The notes below the pieces were generated by a model. The model searched no databases. It saw only the letters and a program-made list of their open reading frames with translations, and was not told where the DNA came from. DNA of 64,000 nt from Hymenopus coronatus. Lineage: Eukaryota > Arthropoda > Insecta > Mantodea > Hymenopodidae. The stretch lies in the NCBI GenBank assembly GCA_030762935.1, contig CM060899.1:12879001-12943000 (forward strand), written 5' to 3'. Each line of letters begins with the position of its first letter. Position 1 is the first letter of the stretch. This document shows, piece by piece, positions 35,752 through 46,523 of this stretch. Both the position numbers and the translations under genes were made by a program.

Positions 35752-36135
35752 CTGAATGTTATCACAAGCATATGAAATTTCTGTTTCCAGCCACCGAGTT
35801 TCTTTAAGTTCTATTTTGTTATCCATTTCATAATCATTGTTATATTTCTTAACTTTCATTACAGGATTTTCTGGAAGAAATTCTATCTGATTCTGAGAGC
35901 CAAAGTCTGAATCCAGAATCAGTTCCTGAATTTCTGTTTTGAGATTTATCTCACAGTTGCTGCTGGATGTAACACTTTCAGTCTTAGTCTGGTTCATGAG
36001 AAGTTTTGTAAAACATTGTTTCTCTTTCTGTGAACTAATGTCTGTAAAAGGAATCTCTGATTTAACTTCAGTTTTAATTGCCACACCAAAATCCTTGTCA
36101 AGAAACACAGCATCACTGTTTGTCTTCATTGCCAT
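35752..36135 (-). pseudogene. Exon 1 of the zinc-finger gene (acidic N-terminus with SUMO-type motifs)
   Basis: It encodes MAMKTNSDAVFLDKDFGVAI, then KTEVKSEIPF and later INLKTEIQELILDSDFG, ending DNIQ at the donor. IKTE, VKSE and LKTE fit the consensus hydrophobic-K-x-E for SUMO attachment, common at N-termini of insect zinc-finger factors. A second upstream start at 36193-36191 gives MDRVEIKDEDPFSDDVAFQN in another frame, running to a stop at 36115-36113. That peptide also looks authentic, so a 1-base frameshift may separate the true start from the rest of the exon. Codon usage is AT-rich like its surroundings. Confidence 0.72.
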
Positions 36136-36390
36136 TCTGAAAAGCTACATCATCAGAGAAAGGATCCTCATCTTTGATTTCTACTCTGTCCATTTCACAA
36201 CTGATGTGGAGCATGATGGTGCTGTTTTTAGTTTTATTCGTAAGTATGTGGAGAAAGAAACACAACATACTTTCTATATTTATCTACTTTAACCAGCAAA
36301 TTCTTTTGAATCTATCAGATATTGTTCAGCTGTTGGATCTAGGAAACTACTACCTAAATTCAGTTTTGAAGTGGGAGTAGCATTGTTTAA

Positions 36391-37519
36391 CCCTTTTAGT
36401 GCCAATCACAATCTAATCATGATCCAAAAATTGTGCAAGAATTGCCAATCAAGATCTAATTATGATGCTGTTTTCATACGAATGTACATAAGTTGTTCTA
36501 TTAAAAGTGAGGCACTATCTTGGAAACTTAAATTTGCTTGTGGTAATGTGTATAATGAAAATGTAATTGTTTTTGGGCAAAAATACTTTTGTTGAATTAG
36601 TTTTAACACTTTCCAGCAGGAATGTCTGTGTACTTTATACATTGTAGCCCTAGAGAAAAGTTTTCTGGAGTGTTTTATGACCTTATCTTCACTCCAAAGT
36701 GCTAAATTAGCTCCAAATTTAAATTCTCTCACTGGTGTTTGTGTATGTTGGTTGAAACATGGTGTCATCTAGCCAAAGATTACAAACTAAAGAGGAAATA
36801 GAGTTGCAGTTCACCATGTATTAGAAGAAAATGAGTGATTTTGAATTTTCAGACCTTGACATAAGAGAGGAAGATAAATATCTTCTAGCTTCAGCGATGA
36901 AAATGCATCTAAAAACAACTGACGTCATATGCATGCAAATAATCAGCATACATATGGATTTATGGTACAACCCGACAACAAATACAAGGTGAATCAACCA
37001 TACAGGTACACAGTAGTACAAAAGCCAAATTGCACAGTAATGTACGTTAGATTTGTATCCAGTTCCTTTATGCCATTTTCATTAATAGCAGTAGCATGCT
37101 TGTGTGCGTGTTTGGTGATGTTTTTCAATTTACTGCCTTCAGGTTATGTGAATTAATATTTTGTATTTTATAAAATAATATACCAGACCTAAACAGCATA
37201 CTGTTTTGGTAAAGAAATATCTATACTTTCATTTAATTAGCCTTAACTTACTGTACAGCATGATTTTGCATGGCTAATTATTTTGGACTTTTTAATTTTA
37301 TTTTCAAAATTTTCATCAGTATTTAATTTTTTAAAAATATTGAAGGGACTTCTCATCCCAATAATGCATATTATACAGTAGAGAAAAGTGTTTGCTAAAA
37401 ATGAAAAAAAGATATGGCTCTCTATGTCATTTGGTATTCATTTTATTACTAATAATTTAAAGCTCTGCATTCTCCTCTTTTCAAACTGCATTGAGCTATT
37501 CGAGCTGGCACTAAAAGGG
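36391..37519. mobile_element. piggyBac-type non-autonomous element with perfect 14-bp inverted repeats and TTAA duplication
   Basis: Terminal repeats CCCTTTTAGTGCCA (36391-36404) and TGGCACTAAAAGGG (37506-37519) are perfectly inverted. TTAA flanks both ends (36387-36390, 37520-37523). TTAA targeting and CCCTTT-type ends are the piggyBac signature. A short N-terminal remnant MSDFEFSDLDIREEDKYLLA (near 36830) suggests derivation from a transposase-bearing parent, the rest of which is deleted. A diverged sister lies at 51733-53722. It starts 198 bp upstream of the zinc-finger start codon at 36193. Confidence 0.9.
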
Positions 37520-37523
37520 TTAA

Positions 37524-38300
37524 AATGAAGTATCATTAGGATTACTTAATGACTTAGCTGAGGCATTTGACCTGTGGGTTCAAAAAGTGACTTGTATACC
37601 CTCAATGAGACTTCTAATAAACTCATTCTCTTCTTGCTTAAAAATATATTTAAATAATAATTAATAGCTGTAATTCTGAACCAGCTGTTATTACCAAAGG
37701 TGGGTTGCATACCATATTTTGTATTATTCTTATACTACTTTTCAGTATTAAGTATTTATCAGTATTCATTAGAAGAAGCAATATGTTATTGCAGAAACAT
37801 TGTATGCATAATATAAAACATATTTTATTTTATACACCATCCCGATTGTGGCTTGTTTTGGCAATACCATGATAAACAAAATGTTCATATGATTAGCAAA
37901 CATTACAACAAAAAGGCCATTCTTGGCATATAGAGAAATATTATTCCAGATTGTTAGTATAACACTAAATAAGAAGATATATTTTCAGCTCATAATTCAT
38001 CACGTTCCTGTGTACCCGACAGTCAACTTCATGGTTCCAATTTGATTCACTGTGTTAATTATAACATGCATACAAGCCTTACTATCTCCATATCATTTCA
38101 AATTAACAAATCTAAATTAATTATTGAATATCATGAGAATTACATAATTATAGTTGGAGAAATTCGGACTACCAAGTTCCAGGATCAACAGTAACTACCA
38201 AAAGTGGTCATTTGAGTTCCCTCACAATATTATGATCATTGAAAAGAGATGAATAAATATGTACTAAAATATTTAAGTAAATGTCAAATATACTTTATTT
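37524..38300. other. No recognisable feature
   Basis: AT-rich (many TATTT and AATAT runs), no coding or repeat signal seen. Confidence 0.4.
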
Positions 38301-38409
38301 AGTTTTAATATTGGAGTTGCGTATACATAACATGTGCTTCACAAAACCTTTGTAAGTTGTAAGTTTTTGTGAAGCACATGTGTGTATACTCGACACCAAT
38401 ATTAAAACT
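38301..38409. repeat. Foldback hairpin, ~45-bp arms and ~18-bp loop
   Basis: Left arm 38301-38346 (AGTTTTAATATTGG ... CATGTGCTTCACAAAA) and right arm 38365-38409 (TTTTGTGAAGCACATG ... CCAATATTAAAACT) are inverted copies with a few differences in the middle (GTTGCGTATACATAA against TGTGTATACTCGACA). Likely a small foldback transposon or a MITE collapsed to its ends. Confidence 0.85.
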
Positions 38410-38749
38410 TATTTCTAGCTTTACAGTGTAAAGTAATTAAAATTATATTTTATTTGTTAATGTAAGATCCAGTCATTCAACCTTACTCTACATCACACAC
38501 ACTATACTATACTGTTTTTAAATAAGAAATAAAATAAATGAGTTTAGAATGTCCTTTCTTTCCTTTGTGCAGCATGTACTTTCTGTCTCTACCCTTTCAA
38601 GGAAATTAATTTCCAATGATCAGCATTTCACTGGCTATTCTCACAATATTCAAGATAATTTTATATTTATGATGTAAATATTTTACTTATATAATATTTT
38701 CATCAAAATCAGCAATTTTTGAGAAAAAATATTGGATACTTTGCCTGTA

Positions 38750-40038
38750 CAAAGGTCGGCTGATAAATTCTGAGACTCACACAGATATGGCACCACTAGG
38801 CCAGTAAGACTGTAGCATTGTAAAGTTTAACTCTAGACTAACTTGTATCCATAGCTTGTTTAGTTTTCAAATGATCGAGTTTTAAAACAACTTTAGAGTT
38901 TTCATGAAAATGAAGGATTTGGAAAAATGAGCAGTGATTAAATACTTCCATTTGAAAGATTTAACACCTGAAGAAATCAAGGAGGAAATGGACACTACAT
39001 TTAAAGACTCTGACCCTTTATATTCAATGATTAAAAGGTGGATTGCAGAATTTAAAATGGGGCATACAAGCACTAGTGATGAGCCCTGTAGGGGGATAAC
39101 TCCGGAGATCATTGAAAAAAATTCATCATTTAGTACTGAAAGATAACAGATTAAAAATTTGCCAGATAGCAGAGGCTATAAACATATAGGTAATATTTGA
39201 AGTAATGTTTTGGGCTTTTACAAGGTCTGTGCAAGATGGTTACCATGTTTGTTGACACTTGATCAATCGCATAGGGTGTCATAAGTTGTAAAAGCAGTTG
39301 TTAAACACTACCACAAAAAAAAAAACACCTGATCAAAAGTTGCTAAGAAAAACTGTTTCTGTTAAGAATGTGGAACTCTACCGAAAAATCCCAGTGAATT
39401 TCTGAGATGGCTAATTACCATGGATGAAACTTGGATACATAACTACACTCCAGAAAGTAAATCATAGTCAGAACGGTGGATTGCGCCAGGTGAACCAACT
39501 CCAAAAAGGGCAATAAATTTTGTTAGCTAACAAGGTTATGGCGAGTGTTTTCTGGGATGGGGAATAATTTTTGATTACTTGGAAAAGGGTAAAAGTATCA
39601 CTGGTGACACTACGCAAGCTCTCTGCAGCATTTGAGTGATGAGGTGCAAAGAAAAAGACATTTGGCAAAAAAAAAGAAACTTGTTTCATCACGAAAAACC
39701 TCCGGCCCATCGTTCAGTCATTGCATGTGGAAAAATGTAGAAATTAAAGTTTGAATTGCTTAAACATCCACCCTATTCACCAGATCAAGCACCCAGTGAC
39801 TGTCACCTGTTCCCAAGACTCAAAAAATTCCCTGGAGGAATTTCACAGCAATAAGGAGGTCATTGATGCGGTAAACAACTATTTTGAGGACCTTGATAAA
39901 TCGCACTACAGTAATGGTTTAATTAAATAATGATACGACAAATGCATTAGCCCTTCTGGAGATTATGTCAAGCAATAAAGCAAAGAAAAATTGTTTAAAT
40001 GCTGGTTTCATTGAGGCTCGGGACTAATCAGCTGACCC
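38750..40038 (+). mobile_element. Mariner element with decayed transposase
   Basis: Imperfect terminal inverted repeats of about 28 bp (left AAGGTCGGCTGATAAATTCT, right ending ATCAGCTGACCC) lie at TA (38748-38749, 40039-40040). Inside, plus-strand blocks in several frames read AVIKYFHLKDLTPEEIKEEM, IKRWIAEFKMGHTSTSDEP, then a MDETW-like MANYHG stretch. ADFYDLG-type later parts follow: NKEVIDAVNNYFEDLDKSHY (near 39855), then YDKCISPSGDYVKQ at about 39930-39975. The 1.29-kb length matches intact mariners, but the transposase is broken by many stops. A truncated S1 SINE sits at 39267-39325. Confidence 0.86.
39267..39325 (+). repeat. S1 SINE, 3' end only, inside mariner
   Basis: GTCATAAGTTGTAAAAGCAG, TTGTTAAACACTACCAC and an A-run. 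Flanking ACACTTGATCAA and ACACCTGATCAA look like a slightly diverged 12-bp target duplication. Confidence 0.8.
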
Positions 40039-41080
40039 TAGTAAAAGTAGGATGAATTTTCTTGAAAGTTATTTTGTTAAATTTGAAGTTAAAAATGATA
40101 GTATTCTTTCATTTTTCTCTTCAGTGACACACAGTGTTATTGTAAAAATGCTTTGGGGTGGGATTAGGAATCAGGAAAAGATATTTTCAGTGAAACCTTG
40201 TATGAAATATTTTGTTCTCTACTGTTTAGCTATAGTAAGCAGAGAAAGAGAGCATTGTAAACCATCCAGAAGTTTTATTCTGAGATTTTACCGAAAATGT
40301 CTTTTGGGGTTTCTTTGTCATTTGCAAGAAAAATATCATACAAAATATATCTGTGAAGCAGTGGATTGGGGTTGGCAACTTACGTTTATAGGTTTACATT
40401 GCTACTGAAGAAGACTCAAATAGCTGTATACTGACATTTAGGCTGTTATTTTCTTACACATATTTGACAATTGAGCAGTAAAATAAGTATTTTAGAGAAG
40501 ATGCCTCTTCTACAGCAAGCAATGACACATCTAACGTTAGTGAACGATATATCTCTGTATGTAAGAAAGGTGCAAATGTAAAGTATAAATAACTTACCAA
40601 GTCAGAACAATATTGGTTAACAAAGTTAATTGAACCAGGACTTGTACAAAACGTTTGTAGAACTTTTTCACACCTGATGGAAAATGCCAGTATACTACTT
40701 GTAGTATTTGCAAACAAAATATTCCTACAAGCAGACATTTATTATTTTGACATCCAAACTGTCTCACCTACTGCAGTGCAACACACAAGTCCACACGATC
40801 ATGGAGTTAAGGTAAGTTTTAAAAAATAATTGAAATAAATGTTGTCGGTGACGCAATCTGCAGAACCATATATTCATATGCATTTTAATAACTTCAGGGT
40901 CAGAGGGGATGCTCAATGCGGAAATTTTCCACGGCTGATTCCTGGAAATGTTTGAGATTCATTATTGGAGTTTCTTTTCCTATAACAAATTATTCTCAAG
41001 CACCTACATACATATCCTTCTTTGTAAGAGTCAGAGATAAAAAAAGCTTTGATGGTGACTTTCTATCCTTGTGGAATTGA
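40039..41080. other. No confident gene; possible BED-type finger remnant near 40640-40760
   Basis: At about 40640-40760 the plus strand can be read as FFTPDGKCQYTTCSICKQN, then PTSRH, which resembles a BED zinc finger as found in hAT transposases. It stands alone and is followed by a stop, so support is weak. Confidence 0.25.
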
Positions 41081-41084
41081 AATG

Positions 41085-41315
41085 GTTTTATTTATGGATG
41101 CTGTTTAACTGCTGCAGTTTTTAGCATCCCATTCTATATTGGGATGAAAGACTACTTGAGTTTGCTCAGAGGCTTTTTATATCAGGTTGGCAGTTCTTTT
41201 ACATGCCATAAATATGATACAGGACCAATGACTTTACTTTCCTTTCTAAGGGAGGGGATTTTTATACCTGAAATAAACCATTGCCCTAAGCCGGGTTTAA
41301 ACCCATGACTTTTAT
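41085..41315 (-). repeat. S2 SINE-like repeat
   Basis: The minus strand carries box-B-like GGTTTAAACCC near 41295, then AAAAATCCCCTCCC and GAAAGTAAAGTCATTGGTCC. CTCTGAGCAAACTCAAGTAG and CAGTTAAACAGC complete it. The same order occurs at 48195 and 63478 (plus) and at 54092 and 55143 (minus). Confidence 0.8.
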
Positions 41316-41436
41316 AACATAATGGCGGGTGAATCTGTATAGTGTTGGTCATCAAATTCCAAGATACAAAGATGTCACCACTCACTGAAGTTTCCATTTT
41401 TTGCCAGCCCCATTTGCAGTGGTTGTTCTCACATTT

Positions 41437-41655
41437 GACATTGACGCTCTGCTGTGAAAGAGTCACAGGTTCAAATCCCACATTGGGCATGGATGTTTAG
41501 TGTTGTGTGTTTGTGTTATGTTAGTCATTCTTGCTGGTCCCCATGGCCATGCTCGCTGAAGTGGCTTTAGTGCTCTATAGTATAGGGGATTTTGGGTTCG
41601 AGTCCTGCCATGTGTATGGATGTTTGTGTTCTTGTACACAGTGTATGTATATTTC
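41437..41655 (+). repeat. S3: dimeric tRNA-like SINE fragment
   Basis: Two consecutive units each have a tRNA box B and the phrase CATGGATGTTT: GGTTCAAATCCC (41469) with GGGCATGGATGTTTAGTG, and GGGTTCGAGTCC (41595) with GTATGGATGTTTGTGTT. The box B plus ATGGATGTTTGTGTT arrangement is typical of insect tRNA-derived SINEs. Confidence 0.65.
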
Positions 41656-41994
41656 AAAAAATGGAAATCAAAGATAAAAACATGGAAAAAAGGAAAAGCT
41701 TGGCAACCTGAGGCTAGTAGCTACTCCTACAACACAGAGGAAGAGGAGCAAACTTATATACAAGGTATCACAGATATTTGATTTTCCTGATTTCTGCCAT
41801 TTATGGCAAAATATTTAACTTTTATAAATGCATTAAAATGAAATGAAAATATGTTCCATACACCAAGATGTGTTTTTCAAATTATTATATTTTTCATAGT
41901 TCTCTTCCCTGTTTACACACCAAAGCTAGATAATCATTGTTCAGGGCTTCCTATTTAAATTATAAAGGCCAAATAACAATATGATGATGTTGAT

Positions 41995-42045
41995 AACAAC
42001 AACAACAATAATAATAGTAATAATAATAATAATAATAATAATGAT
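41995..42045. repeat. AAC/AAT microsatellite
   Basis: AAC units followed by AAT units with one AGT interruption. Confidence 0.9.
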
Positions 42046-42477
42046 ACTGATAAAACCTGTAAATAGTAACAATGTTAAGACTATAAGCAGTCACATTGTT
42101 GTCTGATGCATTATTTATAGGGTAATAATTTTTAACAGCATGCAATACTTCACTTGGTATTACTTTCATATGTGATCAGATTTGGTACTTCTGTTATTAT
42201 GCCATTAGAGCCACATTGTAGTTGCTGATCTGTTATAAATTTTTAGGGCACTAAGCTCCAAAGCATAGCTGAAGGATCTGTAAAGCTAAAACCCCAATGA
42301 TCCCAGGAGGAATTGAAAACCTTGGCAATATAGTGGATTTGAATAATGGACTTGTTAATATTTTCAACAATTTCAAATCCAAATTACCTATGTCAGTTTT
42401 AGCATTTGTTCCTGTAGGGGTTAAGGTGTGATTTGTTTTTGCTGATTATCAGGTAAACTTAGTTTTATTTTACAATA

Positions 42478-42698
42478 GTGGTTAGACCACTCGACTCTCA
42501 CCTAGACGGCCCGGGTTCGATCCCAAGCATGTGAGATTTGTGGTGGACAAAACAGTGCTGGGGCGGGTTTTCTCCGGGTACTCTGGTTTCCCCCACCATC
42601 GCATTCCACCGGTGCTCCATCATCATTCATGTATCATCAGTGTCACCGCCTGCAGTGCCATTAGTAGTTAAAGCGGGCATTAAACACTACCAAAAACA
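42478..42698 (+). repeat. S1 SINE, full length, best-preserved copy
   Basis: The head has tRNA-like boxes (GTGGTTAGACCACTCG as box A region; GGTTCGATCCC as box B). The body is GGGTTTTCTCCGGGTACTCT then TTTCCCCCACCATCGCATT. The 3' end is GCCTGCAGTGCCATTAGTAG, GCGGGCATTAAACACTACC and a short A-run. The body phrase resembles the conserved central domains of metazoan SINE superfamilies (possibly MetaSINE), which I cannot verify. It ends six bases before the transposon at 42705. Confidence 0.92.
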
Positions 42699-42704
42699 GA
42701 AGTA

Positions 42705-43656
42705 CAGGGTATACATAAATGAATATCGGGGTTTTAACTCTTTATAATATTTATTACATTCAACTTACAGTTATAAATGATATGTCAAATGAAAAAGCAA
42801 CTCAAACAGTTTTGATTGTTGGCACAAGTGCACGTGTGCATGCAATGTTTCTGCCGCAATCTGCTAGACAGCGGTAGTAGCAAAGATGGCGAATAGTAAA
42901 CAGAAATCATGACGATTTTATGGATCGTGTTGTCTTCAGTGATGAATCGACCTTTCACCTTAGTGGACATGTTAACACTCAATGTGCGCATCTGGGGCTC
43001 AGAAAATCCTCACGAGATGGTACAAATGCAACGAGATTCCCCTAAAGTGAATGTTTTTGTGCCGTATCCCGGCGAAAAGTTTATGTTCCTCTCGTTTTTG
43101 GTGAACCTACTGTAACTGGCACTTCTTACCTTGATACACTAGAGCAATGGCTCTTCCCTCAGTTGGAAGAAAATGAGCCAGAGAACTTCATTTTCCAGCA
43201 GGATGGTGCACCACCTCACTGGCATAACGAAGTACGCGATTGGTTGAACGTCACTGTACCCGAGCGCTGGATAGGCCGCAAGGGCCCGAATGACAGGGCT
43301 TCCTATGCATGACCTCCACGTTCTTCTGACCTAACGCCATGCAATTTTTACCTTTGGGACTTCATCAAGGATCGTGTGTACGTGCCTCCGTTACCAGCTG
43401 ACCTCCCTGAATTAAGGAACCGGATTGAAGCTGTTGCTGCAATTACTGAATACACACTTATCAACGTTTGGGAAGAACTCGGCTATAGACTTGATGTGTG
43501 CCGTGTGACAAAGGGTAGTCACACTGAACATTTATAAGCTTCTTGGTAAAACTGTTTGAGTTGCTTTTTCATTTGATATATCATTCATAGCTGTAAGTTG
43601 AATGTAATAAATATTATAAAGAGTTAAAACCCCGATATTCATTTATATACACCCTG
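42705..43656 (+). mobile_element. Tc1/mariner-like transposon with 109-bp terminal inverted repeats, internally deleted
   Basis: Ends CAGGGTATACATAAATGAAT (left) and the complement of CAGGGTGTATATAAATGAAT (right) lie at TA (42703-42704, 43657-43658). The repeats span 42705-42813 and 43548-43656, 109 bp each and nearly identical. Between them a start MANSKQ (near 42886) jumps directly to HDDFMDRVVFSDESTFHLSG, then NPHEMVQMQRDSPKVNVF. Later blocks in other frames include QQDGAPPHW-like and PRSSDLTPCNFYLWDFI, and the end reads LDVCRVTKGSHTEHL. The order fits the DUF4817-type lineage of insect Tc1/mariner transposases. The HTH region is deleted and frameshifts are present, so it depends on other copies for movement. 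Confidence 0.9.
42906..43537 (+). pseudogene. Transposase catalytic-domain remnant in the 109-bp-TIR element
   Basis: The first catalytic acidic residue is kept in VVFSDES. The second lies in an FIFQQDGAPPHWHNEVRDW-like stretch near 43185-43240, read in a shifted frame. The third is in the PRSSDLTPCNFYLWD region near 43315-43365. At least two frameshifts separate them, and one TGA (CATGACCTCC, near 43310) breaks the third block. All three acidic positions of a DDD/E triad are recognisable although the frame is broken. Confidence 0.75.
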
Positions 43657-44764
43657 TATAAAAAGCATTACCAACATATATAAACAAAAAATAAAAGTTT
43701 TATTAACAATTGACACATTTTCTCAATTAGAGTGTAGCATAGGTGCTGTCGCCTGCTAGGAATAATGGTGATGTCACCTGGGATGGCTATAGCCAACTGT
43801 GATGCCGTAAATCCAGCAGTATGCAGAATGGTTACCAATACATATGCAGTGTATATTGCAAAATTATGTAGATGCTTATTATTGTTGCTGCTGCTGCTAC
43901 TATTATTGTTGTTCTTATTATTTTTGTTGTTATTGCTATTAGTATTATTATTTAGTTATTTATTGTTGTTTTTCTTGTTATTATTTAGTTCTATTTCTCC
44001 TTCTTATTATTATTGCTGTGCTATCATCTGCTAGCAAGTACGAGGAGCTCATCAGTTTCTTCACTACAGATTGTTGGCAGTAAAGTGCTTCAACATTTTG
44101 AGTCATGGCTCAGAAACAAGCAGAATGAGATATAACCATTTTTGCATTATTTGTACACAGCTTCCTTTTCACTTAATTACCAGAGTTCATCAGGTTTTTC
44201 ACTACATATTTATTACACTAAAATGCAGGTAAGTTTATCTTTTCATCATTACATTATTTGCATTAATGATTTTTGTGTTCTAAAAAGCCATTATAATTTG
44301 TAAACATTATATGCTAGTTTCTTCACTCTGAAATACAATATAAGTACTGTTATTAACATATTGTTTACATTCACTTTTGTAATTGTTTATTAACATTCAA
44401 CATCATTCATACTCATTGAATGTTTTTGTTAGGTTTAGGTTCACTGTTATAAACAGCTTGAATTGTTTCTACGGTTTTAGTTGGCAATGTATTACATATT
44501 TCTTCAGTTGGCTACACTGAACTGACGTAAACTAACGCTCTCACATTTCCCAGCAGAAGACAACACCTATCCTACACCATTACCTATTTTCTCATTGTTA
44601 TAGATATGACAACTAAGTAAAATAAGCACAATAGTTAAAAAACAGCCATCTATGCAGTGAAGTAGCTCTATGAATTCGTACACAATAGATTTGATGTGAG
44701 CACACCTGCGTTAGGCTAATGAGCTGGTAACTACTGGAGATCAATTACGGATAGTTATAAACTT
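43657..44764. other. No gene; TTG/TTA-rich low-complexity tract 43870-44030
   Basis: The tract gives spurious poly-leucine frames. The remainder is AT-rich with no recognised feature. Confidence 0.6.
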
Positions 44765-44951
44765 ATGAAATTATGTCGTTGGTATTTTACGTTTTTAGTA
44801 ATTGTGTTCACGGACACACACACACAAAAGGAACTTTTCTAATTTTTTTCTACTTAAAACGTGTATTTCTGGTGAAATATCGGTGTTGAATTTTTGTGTG
44901 GAATGCAATAGTTTTTGTATACACTGTTTACACGTGTCGAGGAAGTAAAAA
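44765..44951 (+). repeat. AR1 repeat, 3' part
   Basis: Contains TTTTAGTAATTGTGTTCACG, a short CA tract, GTATTTCTGGTGAAATATCG and GAGGAAGTAAAAA, all diverged from better AR1 copies. Confidence 0.75.
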
Positions 44952-45957
44952 GAGCTGTTTAGCTCATCCCTATTGTCTACAGCTAAATAGGTAAATGAAT
45001 GAAGGCTCGTGAAGGAGCATACCATAACGTCAATGTTCCAAAGAAAATGCAACAAATTTAAAACATGAAAGTAAAACAAGAAATCATTTCAAAGGCAAAT
45101 TCATTGATTACTGACAATCCAAAATCCGTAAATTCTGACGGAAATGCCGTAAAATTGGCAACCAAGGAACAGCATTCCTAAAAGTTCGAGGCTCCTTGAC
45201 ACCCATAGTGCCATTAAGCCAGCTTATTTTATCTAGTAGGCAATGGTTCACACGTAAGCGGCTAAGACTGTATGGAATGATGTGTTAATAATTAAAGGAT
45301 CAATAAATAATGTGAAATTACAAAACCAGCTGTAAGTAACAACAGATATCGTTTCTTGTGTTTTCACAAGTATGATAATATACTTTCAATTAATGCTCTT
45401 GTAAATTAGGCTGCTTTCTTACTCTGTCAGAAACAAAGCCGTACAAAGTTCTCACGACTTTCAAAATAATGTATTATTTCATCTATACTTTTGTTTATTT
45501 AAGAAACTAACAGAAGTTTAAAAAGAAATCAAAGACTTAATCCCTGGTTACGTTTGTGAACAATTTTGCCATTAAAAATTATGATTATAAACACATTAAA
45601 AATGAAAAATGTTAATGAAAGTGTTGTAATAACGTTATTAATTTATATTCTGCACATTTTAGTAACACAATGATACGTTTATAATGGTTATATCGACTTT
45701 GGCTAATCTAAATAACCCGAGTTAATCCCCTCACTGTATTGCATTGGCATGTAGTGTCCATTCAGATGGCCTAAGCAATTATTATAATGATAGTTTTTAA
45801 GTAAACAATAAATCAGCAAACACCCTTGTGTTGATAAAAATCACAACTGATGCTAAAATGACCAAACTTGCAGTTATGGACCCTCACAAAAATATGTTCC
45901 GAGCTTAAAATGTGATAAAAGTCTGTTGGGTAATTGTCAGTGTTAAGATGCTAACTT
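44952..45957. other. No recognisable feature
   Basis: AT-rich sequence without coding or repeat signal that I can support. Confidence 0.4.
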
Positions 45958-46205
45958 ATGTCCCCAATATTAAAAAATGCATTTTTAGAAAAAGGCCAGT
46001 GTGTCTGTGAACATGATAACTCAAAAACGAAAAGTTGGTAAAATTTCAAACATGGTGTTTAAGTTTAATATTATCCAGGGTTGCGACAAAGATTTTGAGA
46101 AAAATCCCCTCACCCCAAACTACTCTTCATGAGGAAAAAATTTCGACCATTTTGATTTTCTCAAAAATGGCTCTAATAATAGTGATTAAAGTATCTCATA
46201 TCAGA
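45958..46205 (-). repeat. AR1 repeat, first part, split by a LINE
   Basis: Minus-oriented AR1 with GTCTGTGAACATGATAACTC, CCAGGGTTGCGACAAAGAT and ATTTTCTCAAAAATGGCTC. It breaks off at CATATCAGA (46197-46205) and resumes at 50665 on the far side of the LINE. Confidence 0.82.
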
Positions 46206-46523
46206 GGTATTTATTTATCTTGTTTGGAGTTAGGCTATAAGGCCTTCTCTTCCACTTTACCAGGTAATACATTAACTGCAATACAGAGTGATAGAATGAA
46301 TAAAGAACAAAAAATGCAATCCTATACAACTTAATAAAAACAAATATTAAATGATGCAACAAGCATACTGAAATGAAAAGAAAAAAAGTGTAAACAGCAT
46401 TATATTAAGTGGAATATTCATGTAAGTTGAAATGCATATTAGTTATATTTACAATGAAATGCATATTATTTGGCGGCACATAAAATATTAGTAACAATAA
46501 ATGAAAGTGTTTTATTTATTGAA

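Larger units (their letters stand above)
24529..36193 (-). pseudogene. C2H2 zinc-finger gene, three exons, degenerate (ZNF pseudogene)
   Basis: Gene model on the minus strand. Exon 1 is 36135-35752 (128 codons), with donor CAG|GTAAGT. Exon 2 is 26294-26245 (50 nt), with acceptor TTATTACAG and donor AAG|GTAATA. Exon 3 is 26112-24529, with acceptor ATATTTCAG. Phases 0 and 2 match, and the joined frame enters the finger array correctly. The predicted product would be a nuclear transcription-factor-like protein with an acidic, SUMO-site-rich N-terminus and an 18-unit finger array. It is broken by a TGA at 26045-26043 before the first finger, nonsense codons in fingers 5 and 8, a 1-bp deletion near 25065 and a TGA at 24745. 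Intron 1 is 9.5 kb and full of transposons. A translation starting at 26039 could still give a 143-residue, four-to-five-finger protein, but nothing suggests it is used. Confidence 0.8.

Noticed and set aside
40640..40760. BED zinc-finger gene
   Set aside because: Only one C-x2-C motif with approximate spacing, a stop directly after, and no transposase downstream; kept only as a low-confidence remark.
42478..42540. tRNA gene candidate (box A and box B)
   Set aside because: The same boxes occur in every full-length S1 copy with a SINE body and A-tail, and no cloverleaf acceptor stem closes.
43765..44034. Leucine-rich frame 43765-44034
   Set aside because: Produced by TTG/TTA low-complexity sequence.
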